Assembly (NCBI RefSeq): GCF_052180275.1
Contig: NZ_CP197465.1
Span: 6,758,001-6,822,000, forward strand
DNA from: Kumtagia sp052180275
GTDB lineage: Bacteria > Pseudomonadota > Alphaproteobacteria > Rhizobiales > Rhizobiaceae
DNA: 64,000 bases
Reading direction: 5' to 3'
In this document: in pieces, positions 6,957 to 17,329 of the stretch
Position numbering within the stretch: position 1 is the stretch's first letter
How the letters are laid out: each line of letters opens with the position of its first letter
Translations under genes and position numbers: made by a program
The notes under the pieces: model-generated
What the model was told of the DNA's origin: nothing
What the model saw: the letters and a program-made list of their open reading frames with translations, nothing else
Databases searched by the model: none

Positions 6957-8888
6957 ATGAGCACCTCGACACAGCCGGTGCGGCTGCAACGTCCGGCGGA
7001 CCGGCGCCGCCGCATCCCGGTCTCCGTCATCATGGCGCTGAGCTTTGGCACGCTGATCCTGCTGTCCGTCGGCGGCGTGCTGGCGCTGACGGTCGGCGCC
7101 AATCTCCGCAACACCTTCGACCTGCTCGGCGCGCAGTCGACCCTGCTCGTCGATGCGATGGAGGATTCGCTGCGCTCGGAGATGGAGCGCACCGAAAGCG
7201 CCGTCGACGGCGTCGCGCAGCTTTATGCGCAGGGCCAGTTCCGCATCGACAACGAGGACGCGATGGCGGCGGCGCTGGCGGGCGCGCTGTCGGCCACGAA
7301 GCAGGCGACTGCCATGCTGATCTGCACACCCGACATGGTCTGCCGCGGCGTGGCCCGCCAGACGGGAGGCGACGCACCCGGCTCGATCCGCCGCTTCCAG
7401 CCCGAGCCCGAGAAGGCGCCGCAGGTGCTGGCGGCGCTGGAGCAGCGCCGCCAGGTCAACGGCCGCCGCTGGGGCGCCTTCGTCGCCAACGAGCACGGCC
7501 TGTTCGCGCAGGTGTCGGTGCCGCTCTCCAACGGCGCTGCCCCGCAGGGCTGGGTGATCGCGGCGGTCGAACTCCACAAATTGTCCGAGATCACGCAACA
7601 GCTTTCCAAGCGCTTCGGCACGCACGCCTTCATCCTCGACGGCGACGACCGCGTCCTGGCGGATGAAAGGCTCGCCGATCCCGCTTCCATGAAAAACGGC
7701 ATCACGCCGCTCATGCCGCTCGCTACATTCGGCGATCCGGTGCTGGCCGCCTATCCCGCGCGCAAGGTGGGGGACCAGTTCGATTCGGGGCGGGCGCGCG
7801 ACGTCGAACTCGCCGAAGTCGACATCGGTGACCGCAACGAAGCGTCCGACTGGTGGGACGGCGAAGACAGCTATGTCGCCATCACCCGCAAGATCGACGG
7901 TTACGGCGAACAGCCATGGACCATCGGCGCCTATTTCAAGGGCAGCCAGATCGGCGACGAGGTCGAGCGCATCATCGGATCGGCGATGCTGGGGCTTGCC
8001 GCGATGGCCGCCGCGATCATCGTCGCCGTTTTGCTCGGCAGGCGGCTGTCACGGCCGATCCAGGCGATCGCCGGACAGGCGACCCGCGTCGCCGATTTCG
8101 ATCTCGACGGCCTGGCGCCGCTGCCGCGCAGCCGGGTTCTGGAGCTGGACGACCAGGCCTCCGCCTTCAACGCCATGCTGATCGGCCTGCGCGCCTTCTC
8201 GACCTATATCCCGCGTTCGCTGGTGGCCAAACTGGTCCGCAGCGGCGAGATCGGCGTGGTCGAGTCGCGCGAGGCGATCGTCACCGTCATGTTCACCGAC
8301 ATCGCCGACTTCACCGCGCTGTCGGAGCGCATGGGCGCGGCCGAGGCGGCGAAACTGCTCAACCGGCACTTCGCTATCCTGTGCCGCGCCGTCGACCAGC
8401 AGGGCGGCACGGTCGACAAGTTCCTGGGCGACGGCATGATGGCGTTCTTCGGCGCGCCGGACCACCTGAAGGGCCATGCCGCCGCCGCGGTTCGCGCTGC
8501 CGCCGTCATCCGCGACGAACTCGAGGAAGACAACCGGCTGGCGGCTGCGGAAGGCCGGCAGGCGGTGCGGGTGCGCATCGGCATCCATACGGGCCCAGTC
8601 ATCGTCGGCAACATCGGCGCATCCGACCGCGTCAACTACACGATCATCGGAGACACGGTAAACGTCAGCCAGCGGCTGCAAGAGCTGGGCAAGGTGCTGG
8701 CGCCCGAAGCCGAGACGGCGATCGCCATTTCCGCCGAGACCGCCTCGCGCCTCGACGAGCGCTTCGAGACGATCCCGTCCGGCACGCACCGGCTGCGCGG
8801 ACGCGGCGAGGCGATGGAAGTCTTCCTGGTGGGAGAAGTCAATTCCTTCGGGCCGGCCGCTGGCGCGCACGCGGCGACCGCGGCCTAG
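6957..8888 (+). CDS. Membrane-bound class III adenylate/guanylate cyclase with HAMP domain
   Basis: Makes a cyclic nucleotide, most likely cAMP, in response to an external signal. In 643 residues the order is: a short basic N-terminus, a membrane segment (about 23-45), a periplasmic sensor region of some 290 residues that may be Cache-like, a second membrane segment (about 340-362), a HAMP linker, and a C-terminal class III catalytic domain. Catalytic residues are intact: metal ligands Asp448 and Asp492, substrate Lys488 (VDKFLGDG) and Thr562 (NYTIIGD), and transition-state Asn569 and Arg573. Lys and Thr at the base-binding positions favour ATP. The start at 6957 places the first membrane helix near the N-terminus; in-frame codons further upstream lack support. 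Confidence 0.87.
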   Translation: MSTSTQPVRLQRPADRRRRIPVSVIMALSFGTLILLSVGGVLALTVGANLRNTFDLLGAQSTLLVDAMEDSLRSEMERTESAVDGVAQLYAQGQFRIDNEDAMAAALAGALSATKQATAMLICTPDMVCRGVARQTGGDAPGSIRRFQPEPEKAPQVLAALEQRRQVNGRRWGAFVANEHGLFAQVSVPLSNGAAPQGWVIAAVELHKLSEITQQLSKRFGTHAFILDGDDRVLADERLADPASMKNGITPLMPLATFGDPVLAAYPARKVGDQFDSGRARDVELAEVDIGDRNEASDWWDGEDSYVAITRKIDGYGEQPWTIGAYFKGSQIGDEVERIIGSAMLGLAAMAAAIIVAVLLGRRLSRPIQAIAGQATRVADFDLDGLAPLPRSRVLELDDQASAFNAMLIGLRAFSTYIPRSLVAKLVRSGEIGVVESREAIVTVMFTDIADFTALSERMGAAEAAKLLNRHFAILCRAVDQQGGTVDKFLGDGMMAFFGAPDHLKGHAAAAVRAAAVIRDELEEDNRLAAAEGRQAVRVRIGIHTGPVIVGNIGASDRVNYTIIGDTVNVSQRLQELGKVLAPEAETAIAISAETASRLDERFETIPSGTHRLRGRGEAMEVFLVGEVNSFGPAAGAHAATAA

Positions 8889-8934
8889 CAACGCCTTCTC
8901 CCGGCTCCGATCCCATTTCGCAGCCCCGACAGCA

Positions 8935-8960
8935 GGCGGGCTCCCTCTCGGGAGCCCGCC
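8935..8960. terminator. Hairpin between convergent cyclase and aglK genes
   Basis: A perfect 11-bp stem, GGCGGGCTCCC (8935-8945) with GGGAGCCCGCC (8950-8960), and a TCTC loop. It lies between the ends of two convergent genes and could serve both strands, although neither side has a clear T-tract. Confidence 0.6.
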
Positions 8961-8986
8961 GCAAAGGCGCCGGACGGGAGGAGGGG

Positions 8987-10096
<1,110 letters not shown>

Positions 10097-10125
10097 GTTG
10101 TCCTCCCTTGTTTTCTCAGACGCGG

Positions 10126-11793
10126 TCAGGCCAGACGCCCGAACCACGCTCCATATCCGTCGAGGCGGACCGTTCCGCCGTCCAGCGCGCCCGAAAACCC
10201 GTGCCCGGCCAGCGCCTGCACGGCACGGCCGCCGCCGAGATCGATGGCCGCCGGCGCGGCGCCCAGATTGAAGGCGCAGACGATCTCCTCGTTGCCGTAG
10301 CGGCGACTGAAGGCGACCGCGTCGCCGGCGGCGGAGACGAATTCGATCTCGCCCTTGGCGAAGGCCGGATGGATCCGGCGGAAAGCCAGGAAGCGGCGAT
10401 AATGCTCGAGCAGCGACGCCGCATCGCCGGCCTGCGTGTCGACCGCCATGCCGATATGTTCGGAAGGCACGGGCAGCCAAGGCTTTTCCGTGGAGAAACC
10501 GCCATTCACCGCCTTCGAATCCCACACCATCGGCGTGCGGCAGCCGTCGCGGCCCTTGAACTCCGGCCAGAAGCGGATGCCGTAGGGGTCCTGCAGGTCT
10601 TCGAAGGCCAGGTCGGCCTCGGTCAGGCCGAGTTCCTCGCCCTGATAGATGCAGACCGAGCCGCGCAGCGACATCAGAAGCGCCGAGATCACCTTGAGAT
10701 AGGCCGTGCGGTCCGCCTCGCCCTCGCCCCAGCGGGAAGCATGGCGCTTCACGTCGTGGTTGGAAAAAGCCCAGCAGGCCCAGCCGTCGGTGGCGACGCG
10801 GCCGAAATCCTCCAGCACGGTCTTCACTTTCGGCGCGCTGATCTTTTCCGGCGCCAGGAAATCGAAGGCGTAGCACATCTGCACGCGGTCGCCGCCGCCG
10901 GTGTAGTCGGCAACGACCTGCAAGCCGCGTTGCGAATCGCCGACCTCGCCGACCGCCGCTGCCGCCGGATATTCATCGAGCAGGGCGCGGAAACGCCGGA
11001 GGAAGCCGACATTCTCCGGCTGGCTCTTGTCGTAGATATGGTCCTGGTAGTTGTAGGGATTGACCGAGGGCGCTGTCTGGTCGTTGCGCTCGGAGGGAGG
11101 CAGCGCCGGATTGTCCTCCAGCCCCTGGCTGTGGAAGTAGAAATTGATGGTGTCCAGCCGGAAACCGTCGACGCCGCGCTCCAGCCAGAAGCGGGTGACG
11201 TCGAGCAGAGCGTCCTGGACTTCCCGGTTGTGGAAGTTGAGGTCCGGCTGCTCCGAGAGGAAATTGTGCATGAAATACTGCTGGCGGCGGGTGTCCCATG
11301 CCCAGGCCGAACCGCCGAAGATCGACAGCCAGTTGTTGGGCGGCGTGCCGTCCGGCTTGGCGTCGGCCCACACATACCAGTCGGCCTTGGGGTTGGTGCG
11401 GCTAGACCGGCTCTCCTTGAACCAGGGATGCACGTCGGCGGTGTGCGAGATCACCTCGTCCATCATCACCTTGAGGCCGAGCCGGTGTGCTTCGGCGACC
11501 AGTGCATCGAAATCCGAAAGCGTGCCGAACATCGGGTCGACATCGCAATAGTCCGACACATCGTAGCCGAAATCCTTCATCGGCGACTTGCAGAAGGGCG
11601 ATATCCAGATCGCGTCGGCACCGAGACCGGCGATATACGGCAGGCGGCGGATAATGCCCTTCAGATCGCCGATGCCGTCGCCGTTGGAGTCCTGGTAGCT
11701 GCGCGGATAGATCTGGTAGATCACCGCGCCGCGCCACCAGTCGCGATGCGGCGCGGTCTCCGGGCGCTCGGCCCTGCGTACCGATGACTGCAT
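10126..11793 (-). CDS. aglA: Alpha-glucosidase AglA (GH13)
   Basis: Hydrolyses imported alpha-glucosides (sucrose, maltose, trehalose-type sugars) in the cytoplasm. The 555-residue protein has GH13 features: IYPRSYQDSNGDGIGDLKGI near the N-terminus, nucleophile Asp214 (GFRLD), acid/base Glu283 (VGEVGD) and the third carboxylate Asp347 (SNHDVKR). The QDSNGDGIGDL segment places it in the oligo-1,6-glucosidase/alpha-glucosidase group. It lies between the permease and ATPase genes of the same operon. Confidence 0.9.
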   Translation of the reverse strand: MQSSVRRAERPETAPHRDWWRGAVIYQIYPRSYQDSNGDGIGDLKGIIRRLPYIAGLGADAIWISPFCKSPMKDFGYDVSDYCDVDPMFGTLSDFDALVAEAHRLGLKVMMDEVISHTADVHPWFKESRSSRTNPKADWYVWADAKPDGTPPNNWLSIFGGSAWAWDTRRQQYFMHNFLSEQPDLNFHNREVQDALLDVTRFWLERGVDGFRLDTINFYFHSQGLEDNPALPPSERNDQTAPSVNPYNYQDHIYDKSQPENVGFLRRFRALLDEYPAAAAVGEVGDSQRGLQVVADYTGGGDRVQMCYAFDFLAPEKISAPKVKTVLEDFGRVATDGWACWAFSNHDVKRHASRWGEGEADRTAYLKVISALLMSLRGSVCIYQGEELGLTEADLAFEDLQDPYGIRFWPEFKGRDGCRTPMVWDSKAVNGGFSTEKPWLPVPSEHIGMAVDTQAGDAASLLEHYRRFLAFRRIHPAFAKGEIEFVSAAGDAVAFSRRYGNEEIVCAFNLGAAPAAIDLGGGRAVQALAGHGFSGALDGGTVRLDGYGAWFGRLA

Positions 11794-11797
11794 CGGA

Positions 11798-12964
11798 TCA
11801 ACCTCCCTTTACCGAGCCCGCGAGCAGGCCTCGGACGAAATAGCGCTGAAGCGAGAAGAACACGATCAGCGGCACGATGATGGTGATGAACGCGGAGGTG
11901 GTGAGGATTTCCCAGTCGCCGCCGCGCGATCCGAGCAGCGCGTTGAGGCGTCCGGTCAGCACCAGTTGCTCGTTGCCGGAACCCAGGAACACCATCGCCA
12001 CCAGAAGGTCGTTCCAGACCCACAGGAACTGGAAGATGGCGAAGGAGGCCAGCACAGGGAAAGACAACGGCAGTACGATCTTCATGAAGATCTCGAAGTC
12101 GCTGGCGCCGTCGATGCGCGCCGATTCCATAAGTTCGCGCGGCAGGCCGGCCATGTAGCTGCGCAGCAGGTAGATGGCGAAGGGCAGGCCGAAGCCGGTA
12201 TGCGCCAGCCAGATGCCGAGATAAGTCTTTGACGGCACGCCGAAGAGATTGCCGACGCCGTTGTAGATTTCGAGCAGCGGTATCAGCGACATCTGCAGCG
12301 GCACGACCAGCAGGCCGATGATGGTCGCGATGAGGATCGCCCGCCCGGGGAAGCGCATCCACGCCAGCGCATAGGCCGCGAACGCCGCCATCATGATCGG
12401 GATGATCGTTGCCGGGATGGTGACGGTCAGCGAATTCAGGAACGATCGTCCGATGCCTTCGGCGAAGAGCACCGTGCGATAGTTCTCGGTGGTGAATTTC
12501 GGCGGCGCCGACGATGCGAAATAGACGCGCTGGCCGCGATCGCCCTCGAAGGCCTTGGCCGAGGAATGGACGTAGCTGCCGTCGGCGTTGATCTGCAACG
12601 TCTCGCCGTCGCCGAGGTCGGCGACCGTGCCAGCGGGAAATTCGGTCGGGGCGCGGCTCTTCGTGCCGAAAGCGCTGATCTCGCGGGCGGCAGCACCCTC
12701 GAACAGGTTGCCCTCGATTACGAACTTGCCGTCCTTCTCGGTCTGCTTGTCCGCCGCGGCAAGGCGTCCGTCCACCGTCTGGCTTGAACTCAGGAACGAG
12801 TTCCACCAGCCCGAGGCGATGATCTGGTCCTTGTCGCGCAGCGACGTGACAAGGATGCCGAGCGTCGGCAGTGTCCAGATCGCCACGAAGATCAGGACCG
12901 CGAGGTGGACGCCCCAGGCGCCGAAGGAGGACTTGCCGGCTGACTTTCCGCTTGCCTGCGCCAT
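11798..12964 (-). CDS. aglG: Alpha-glucoside ABC transporter, permease AglG
   Basis: Inner-membrane permease of the MalG type, 388 residues. An N-terminal membrane segment (about 18-40) is followed by a periplasmic insert of roughly 100 residues, then five further hydrophobic segments. The EAA-loop region (ELMESARIDGASDFEIFMKIVLPLS) is near residues 275-300. It is separated from aglF by one base, consistent with translational coupling. Confidence 0.88.
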   Translation of the reverse strand: MAQASGKSAGKSSFGAWGVHLAVLIFVAIWTLPTLGILVTSLRDKDQIIASGWWNSFLSSSQTVDGRLAAADKQTEKDGKFVIEGNLFEGAAAREISAFGTKSRAPTEFPAGTVADLGDGETLQINADGSYVHSSAKAFEGDRGQRVYFASSAPPKFTTENYRTVLFAEGIGRSFLNSLTVTIPATIIPIMMAAFAAYALAWMRFPGRAILIATIIGLLVVPLQMSLIPLLEIYNGVGNLFGVPSKTYLGIWLAHTGFGLPFAIYLLRSYMAGLPRELMESARIDGASDFEIFMKIVLPLSFPVLASFAIFQFLWVWNDLLVAMVFLGSGNEQLVLTGRLNALLGSRGGDWEILTTSAFITIIVPLIVFFSLQRYFVRGLLAGSVKGG

Positions 12965-12965
12965 C

Positions 12966-13976
12966 TCAGAGCTTCCCCTCCTTGTTCGCCTGGCGGATGT
13001 TCCAGATCATGATCGGCAGCACGGCGAGCATGATGACCACCGCGATCGCGGCGCCCTTGCCGAAATCGCCGCCGCCGCGAAACATCCAGTCGAACATCAG
13101 GTTGGCGAGCACCTGGCTGTTCCATTGGCCGTTGGTCATCGTCAGCACGATGTCGAACACCTTCAGGACCAGGATGGTGATCGTCGTCCAGACGACGATG
13201 ATGGTGCCCCAGATCTGCGGGATCATGATCTTCCAGAAGATCTGGAACGGATTTGCACCGTCGATGACGGCGGCTTCGATGGTCTCCTCGGGAATGCCGC
13301 GCAAGGCCGAGGAAAGGATCACCATCGCGAAGCCGGTCTGGATCCAGATCAGGATGACCATCAGGAAGAAATTGTTCCAGAGCGGCATCGATATCCAGAC
13401 CTGCGGACTTCCGCCGAACCACTGGACGATCGCGTTGAGCAGGCCGATCTGGACCTGCCCCTCGCCGCGATATTCGTAGACGAATTTCCAGATCACGCTC
13501 GCGCCGACGAAGGAGATCGCCAGCGGCAGGAAGATCAGGCTCTTGGCGATCGTGCCCCACCAGATCTTGTCGGTGAGCACGGCGATGACCAGCCCGAGGA
13601 AGGTGCACGCCGCCGGCACGACCAGCAGCCAGAGCAGATTGTTGAGGATCGAGTTGCGGAACTGCGCATCGCCGAGCGCCCATTGATAGTTGGCGAGGCC
13701 CACAAAACCCTCGCCCGCCTTGTCCTGGAACGAGGTGATGACGGTGTTGATGACCGGATAGATCAGGTAGACGATCAGGATCAGCAACGCCGGCCCGATG
13801 AACAACCACGGGCGCACGAGGCCCTGGCGCCGGAGATTGTCGATCGCCGCCGCGCCCGAGACGCCGCGCGACGGGAATATGACGTCGACCAGCTTGTTGG
13901 CGCCCCAGAAATAGGCGACGCAGCCGCCGACGCCGACGATAATGACGACAATGGCGGAAATGATCTGCGAAAGCAT
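12966..13976 (-). CDS. aglF: Alpha-glucoside ABC transporter, permease AglF
   Basis: MalF-type permease, 336 residues. The start at 13976 has a strong GAGGGGAAAG site; a GTG at 14012 in the same frame is less likely. The EAA loop (EETIEAAVIDGANPFQIFWKIMIP) lies in the last third. It works with AglG as the membrane channel for alpha-glucosides. Confidence 0.88.
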   Translation of the reverse strand: MLSQIISAIVVIIVGVGGCVAYFWGANKLVDVIFPSRGVSGAAAIDNLRRQGLVRPWLFIGPALLILIVYLIYPVINTVITSFQDKAGEGFVGLANYQWALGDAQFRNSILNNLLWLLVVPAACTFLGLVIAVLTDKIWWGTIAKSLIFLPLAISFVGASVIWKFVYEYRGEGQVQIGLLNAIVQWFGGSPQVWISMPLWNNFFLMVILIWIQTGFAMVILSSALRGIPEETIEAAVIDGANPFQIFWKIMIPQIWGTIIVVWTTITILVLKVFDIVLTMTNGQWNSQVLANLMFDWMFRGGGDFGKGAAIAVVIMLAVLPIMIWNIRQANKEGKL

Positions 13977-14158
13977 CGCTTTCCCCTCGCGACTCGTGAG
14001 TGCGTTCAACACACGGCGGCTGTGCGCCGTCGATGTCCAGGCATCGCATGCCTGGATCAGGGTCCTGGCGAGATCCCGAACACTCGCACGTCAGCCGGGC
14101 GTCGGGAAAGATGACCGGGCGCGGCTCTCCCGCCAGCCCGGCGTTAGCTGCCTGGCAG

Positions 14159-15514
14159 CTACTTCAGGCCGTCCCAGGCCTTCTGGATATCGGTCGCGAC
14201 ATCCTCCGGCGACTTGCCGCCGACCAGGTCGATCATGCCCGTCCAGAAGGCGCCGGCGCCGATCTTGCCGGGCATCAGGTCCGAGCCGTCGAAGCGGAAG
14301 GTCGAGGCGTTGACCAGAACCTCGCCCTCGCGGCGCAAGGTATCGTCGGCATAGGCCTCCGGCTTGGCGGTCTTCAGCGGCGTCAGGAAGCCCGACTGCG
14401 CCATCCAGATCTCATGCGCCAGCGGCATCTTGAGGAATTCGATGAAGGCGCGCGCGGCTTTCGAGTCCTTGGTGATCAGAGCCAGCGTGCCGCCGCCCAG
14501 CACCGGCTTGCCGAGATCGGCGTGCGCGGTCATCGGCGGCAGGTAGAAGAAGTCGGCATCTTCGCCGAGCTTCGTGCCTTCCGGGAAGAAAGAGGGGATG
14601 AAGGACGCCTGGCGGTGCATGTAGCACTTCGGCGGAACGTCGAAGAGACCCTTCGGGCTGTCGCGGAAGTCGGTTGCGGCGACCGCGGCGGTGCCGCCGT
14701 CGACCATCTTCGGATTGGTGGCGATCTTGGCGAACACGTCGATCGCGTTGACGACCTGCGGATCGTTGAACGGGATCGCGTTGGTGGTCCACTGGTCGTA
14801 GACCTCAGGCTTCACCGTGCGCAGCATGATGTCCTCGACCCAGTCGGTCGCCGGCCAGCCGGTGGCGCCGCCAGATCCCAGACCGATGCACCATGGCACG
14901 CCTCCATCGGCGATGATCTGGTCCGACAGCTTCATCATGTCTTCCCAGGTCTCGGGAACCTTATAGTCGTTCTCCTCGAAATTCTCGGGCGAATACCAGA
15001 CGAGCGACTTCAGATCGGCCTTGTACGGGAAGGCGAAGAACTTCTTCGTGCCGTCCTTGTCCGCGTAGGTGCCGAGATCGACCCAGCTCTGGCCGGCGCC
15101 GTAATTATCCCGGACATAGGCCGCGGTGGCGTCGTCGAGGGGCGTCAGCAGACCTTTCGACGCCAGGTCCTGGATCAAGCCCGGCTGCGGCAGGATCGCG
15201 ATGTTCGGCGGGCTGCCGGCCTGCGTATCGATGACGATCTGCTGCTCATAATTCTCCGACGAGGAGTAGTTGACCGTCGCCCCGGTCGCTTCGCGGAAAT
15301 ACTCGAGAACAGACTGGACAAGGGCTTCGTCCGGGCCGCGCCACGGACCGAACACCGACAGGGTCTCGCCCTTCAGGTCGACCTTCTTCAGTTCATCGTA
15401 ATTCGCCCAGTCGAAACGGGCATCCTCGCCCGGGGCGAACTTCAGCTCGGCCGACGCCGGCGCGCTCAGGGCGGCGACAAAAAATGCAACGCCCAACAAC
15501 AGAGATTTCTTCAT
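14159..15514 (-). CDS. aglE: Alpha-glucoside ABC transporter, periplasmic binding protein AglE
   Basis: Family 1 solute-binding protein, 451 residues, opening with a clear Sec signal peptide (MKKSLLLGVAFFVAALSAPASA). The start at 15514 is preceded by GGGAGGAG; the frame extends another 33 codons upstream without a usable site. It is the first gene of the agl operon, about 180 bp ahead of aglF, a gap that could allow differential expression of the binding protein. Confidence 0.88.
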   Translation of the reverse strand: MKKSLLLGVAFFVAALSAPASAELKFAPGEDARFDWANYDELKKVDLKGETLSVFGPWRGPDEALVQSVLEYFREATGATVNYSSSENYEQQIVIDTQAGSPPNIAILPQPGLIQDLASKGLLTPLDDATAAYVRDNYGAGQSWVDLGTYADKDGTKKFFAFPYKADLKSLVWYSPENFEENDYKVPETWEDMMKLSDQIIADGGVPWCIGLGSGGATGWPATDWVEDIMLRTVKPEVYDQWTTNAIPFNDPQVVNAIDVFAKIATNPKMVDGGTAAVAATDFRDSPKGLFDVPPKCYMHRQASFIPSFFPEGTKLGEDADFFYLPPMTAHADLGKPVLGGGTLALITKDSKAARAFIEFLKMPLAHEIWMAQSGFLTPLKTAKPEAYADDTLRREGEVLVNASTFRFDGSDLMPGKIGAGAFWTGMIDLVGGKSPEDVATDIQKAWDGLK

Positions 15515-15653
15515 TGCCACTCCTCCCAGAAGCGTAAACCCAGCGGCGAAGCCTCCACCTCGCCTTACCGAGCCTATCCAAAGACTGCCCCAACGACGCA
15601 GGGCACGCAACACTTGATTCGCGCACCTGGCGCAGGCGTGAATGCCGCATATT

Positions 15654-15665
15654 CAAAGCGCTTTG
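15654..15665. promoter_or_regulatory. AglR operator, aglE side
   Basis: Perfect 12-bp palindrome CAAAGCGCTTTG with the central CG typical of LacI-family operators. It lies just downstream of the aglE -10 element, around the expected transcription start, so a bound repressor would block initiation. Confidence 0.7.
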
Positions 15666-15675
15666 GCTTATTTCA

Positions 15676-15706
15676 AATCTACACACCAAAGGGCTGATAA
15701 AGTCAA
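15676..15706 (-). promoter_or_regulatory. Probable aglEFGAK promoter
   Basis: On the minus strand TTGACT (15706-15701) is followed after 17-19 bp by TGTAGA/TAGATT (about 15683-15676). This is a good match to a housekeeping promoter directed into aglE. The AglR operator lies about 10 bp downstream of the -10. Confidence 0.55.
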
Positions 15707-15865
15707 GCGACCTCATTCGCTAATCGATTTAAATTTGAGACCCTCGCATTCCTACGCTGTTTTGGTGCAGTGCAGCGCAAGATTTCCTTCAAAAATCCCT
15801 TGGGACAACCTAATCTGCCCGTGCGGTCTATCTCAAGCGCCAGGAGCGGGAAGGCGGCATTTTTG

Positions 15866-15875
15866 AAAGCGCTTT
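15866..15875. promoter_or_regulatory. AglR operator, aglR side
   Basis: Second copy of the palindromic core, AAAGCGCTTT, flanked by TG and GA. It sits 14 bp before the aglR start codon, which suggests autoregulation. Confidence 0.65.
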
Positions 15876-15889
15876 GAGGAAATGTCGCG

Positions 15890-16912
15890 ATGAACCTTAA
15901 GCAACTTGCCCGCATGCTCGACCTGTCGCAGACGACGGTCAGCCGGGCGCTTAATGGGTATCCGGAGGTCAGTGAGGAAACGCGCCGCCGTGTCATGGAT
16001 GCCGCCAAGCGTCACGGCTATCGGCCAAATCCGAGCGCCCGACGGCTGGCTACGGGAAAGGCCGGCATGATCGGCTATGTGCTGCCGACAGGGTCCAACG
16101 TCGACATCGATCCGCATTTCGTCGAATTCCTCTCCGGCCTTGGAGACTATGCCCGCTCGCACGAGCTCGACCTCGTGCTCAGCCCGGCGGAGGCCGGCGA
16201 CGAAGAGACGACCTATCGGCGCGTCGCCGCCAACAAGCAGGTCGACGCCGTCTACGTATCGTCGCCGCGGCCGCAGGACCGCCGCATAATGCTGCTGCGG
16301 CAGCTCGGACTGCCCTTCCTGGTGCATGGCCGTTCCGAGGGGCTGGATTTCCCATATCCGCATCTCGACATCGACAATGAAGGCGCGTTTCACGAGGCCG
16401 GCCGCCTGCTGGTGCAGCTCGGCCACCGGCGGATCGGACTGATCAACGGCGACGACCGCGAGACTTTTGCGATCTTCCGCGAACGGGGCCTGCGGCGCGC
16501 GCTGGCGGCTTCCGGCATCGAACTGGCGCCGTCAATGATCCGTTCCGTCGTTATGACCGAGGAGAACGGCTATCGTGCCGCCCGCGGCTTGCTCGAACAG
16601 GACATGGCGCCGACCGCCATCCTCTGCTCCAGCCTGATCATGGCGCTGGGCGTGGCGCGCGCGCTGCGCGACCTCGGTCTTTCGATACCGAAAGATATCT
16701 CGCTCGTCGCCCATGACGACGTGTTCCCGTGGCTGAGGCCGGAGAACTTTCCAGTGCCGCTTTCCACCACGCGGTCGTCGATCCGCCTGGCCGGGGCGCG
16801 CATTGCAGAACGCCTTGCCGCCCGCATCTCCGGGCTGGAGGACGATCCGCGCGGCGAGGTGTGGCCGGTCGACCTGGTGGTCAGGGGCTCGGTAGCCGGC
16901 GCGCCGGTCTGA
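15890..16912 (+). CDS. aglR: LacI-family repressor AglR
   Basis: 340 residues. The N-terminal helix-turn-helix (MNLKQLARMLDLSQTTVSRALNG...) is followed by the LacI hinge region and a periplasmic-binding-protein-like effector domain. It is divergent from aglE, and matching palindromes sit on both sides of the intergenic region. It therefore probably represses aglEFGAK and itself until an alpha-glucoside is present. Confidence 0.88.
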   Translation: MNLKQLARMLDLSQTTVSRALNGYPEVSEETRRRVMDAAKRHGYRPNPSARRLATGKAGMIGYVLPTGSNVDIDPHFVEFLSGLGDYARSHELDLVLSPAEAGDEETTYRRVAANKQVDAVYVSSPRPQDRRIMLLRQLGLPFLVHGRSEGLDFPYPHLDIDNEGAFHEAGRLLVQLGHRRIGLINGDDRETFAIFRERGLRRALAASGIELAPSMIRSVVMTEENGYRAARGLLEQDMAPTAILCSSLIMALGVARALRDLGLSIPKDISLVAHDDVFPWLRPENFPVPLSTTRSSIRLAGARIAERLAARISGLEDDPRGEVWPVDLVVRGSVAGAPV

Positions 16913-16918
16913 CGCGTG

Positions 16919-17224
16919 TCAGCGATGGATAGCGAGCGTTGACGACGGGATACGAGCCGCGATTACCGGGTCCGGCGTGAAGGCTCGCGTTCCGAGTATC
17001 CCGGTGATCCTGGCAAAGCTCTCGAGCGCCTTGCGCGCATCCTCGACCTTCACGGAGCCGGCAAGCGCGGCCTCGCAACTCTTTGTAGCGCAGGCATAGA
17101 CCGGCCCGCGCCGGGCGCCGGGCCAGTCCCGCAGGAAGGCCATCGCATTCTGCAGAGAGTCTATTTCAACTGGTGCGCCATCAACATTCAGTCTCAGAGG
17201 CACACGAAACATGATCGCGTCCAT
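16919..17224 (-). CDS. DUF982 family protein (first of three)
   Basis: 101 residues from ATG 17224, which has AGGA upstream. The family pattern is visible: a beta-rich N-terminus, AMAFLRDWPGARRGPVY, then a Cys/Ala helix and a VEDARKALESFARITGIL ending. DUF982 proteins are small, of unknown function, and concentrated in rhizobia. It ends only 6 bp from the convergent aglR stop. Two more family members occur at 31241 and 62192. Confidence 0.75.
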   Translation of the reverse strand: MDAIMFRVPLRLNVDGAPVEIDSLQNAMAFLRDWPGARRGPVYACATKSCEAALAGSVKVEDARKALESFARITGILGTRAFTPDPVIAARIPSSTLAIHR

Positions 17225-17329
17225 GCCGTTCCTCCACGGATTCAAGGGGAGTCCGGCATTCAACGCATCGAAAGTCGCGAAGGTTCCATAACATCGGGAA
17301 AAATTTCGGAACCGCGACCGATCGACTGC

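Larger units (their letters stand above)
15515..15889. other. Divergent aglE/aglR control region
   Basis: 375 bp between the divergent aglE and aglR starts. It holds the aglE promoter and two LacI-type operators, annotated separately. Nothing else coding is supported here. Confidence 0.7.
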
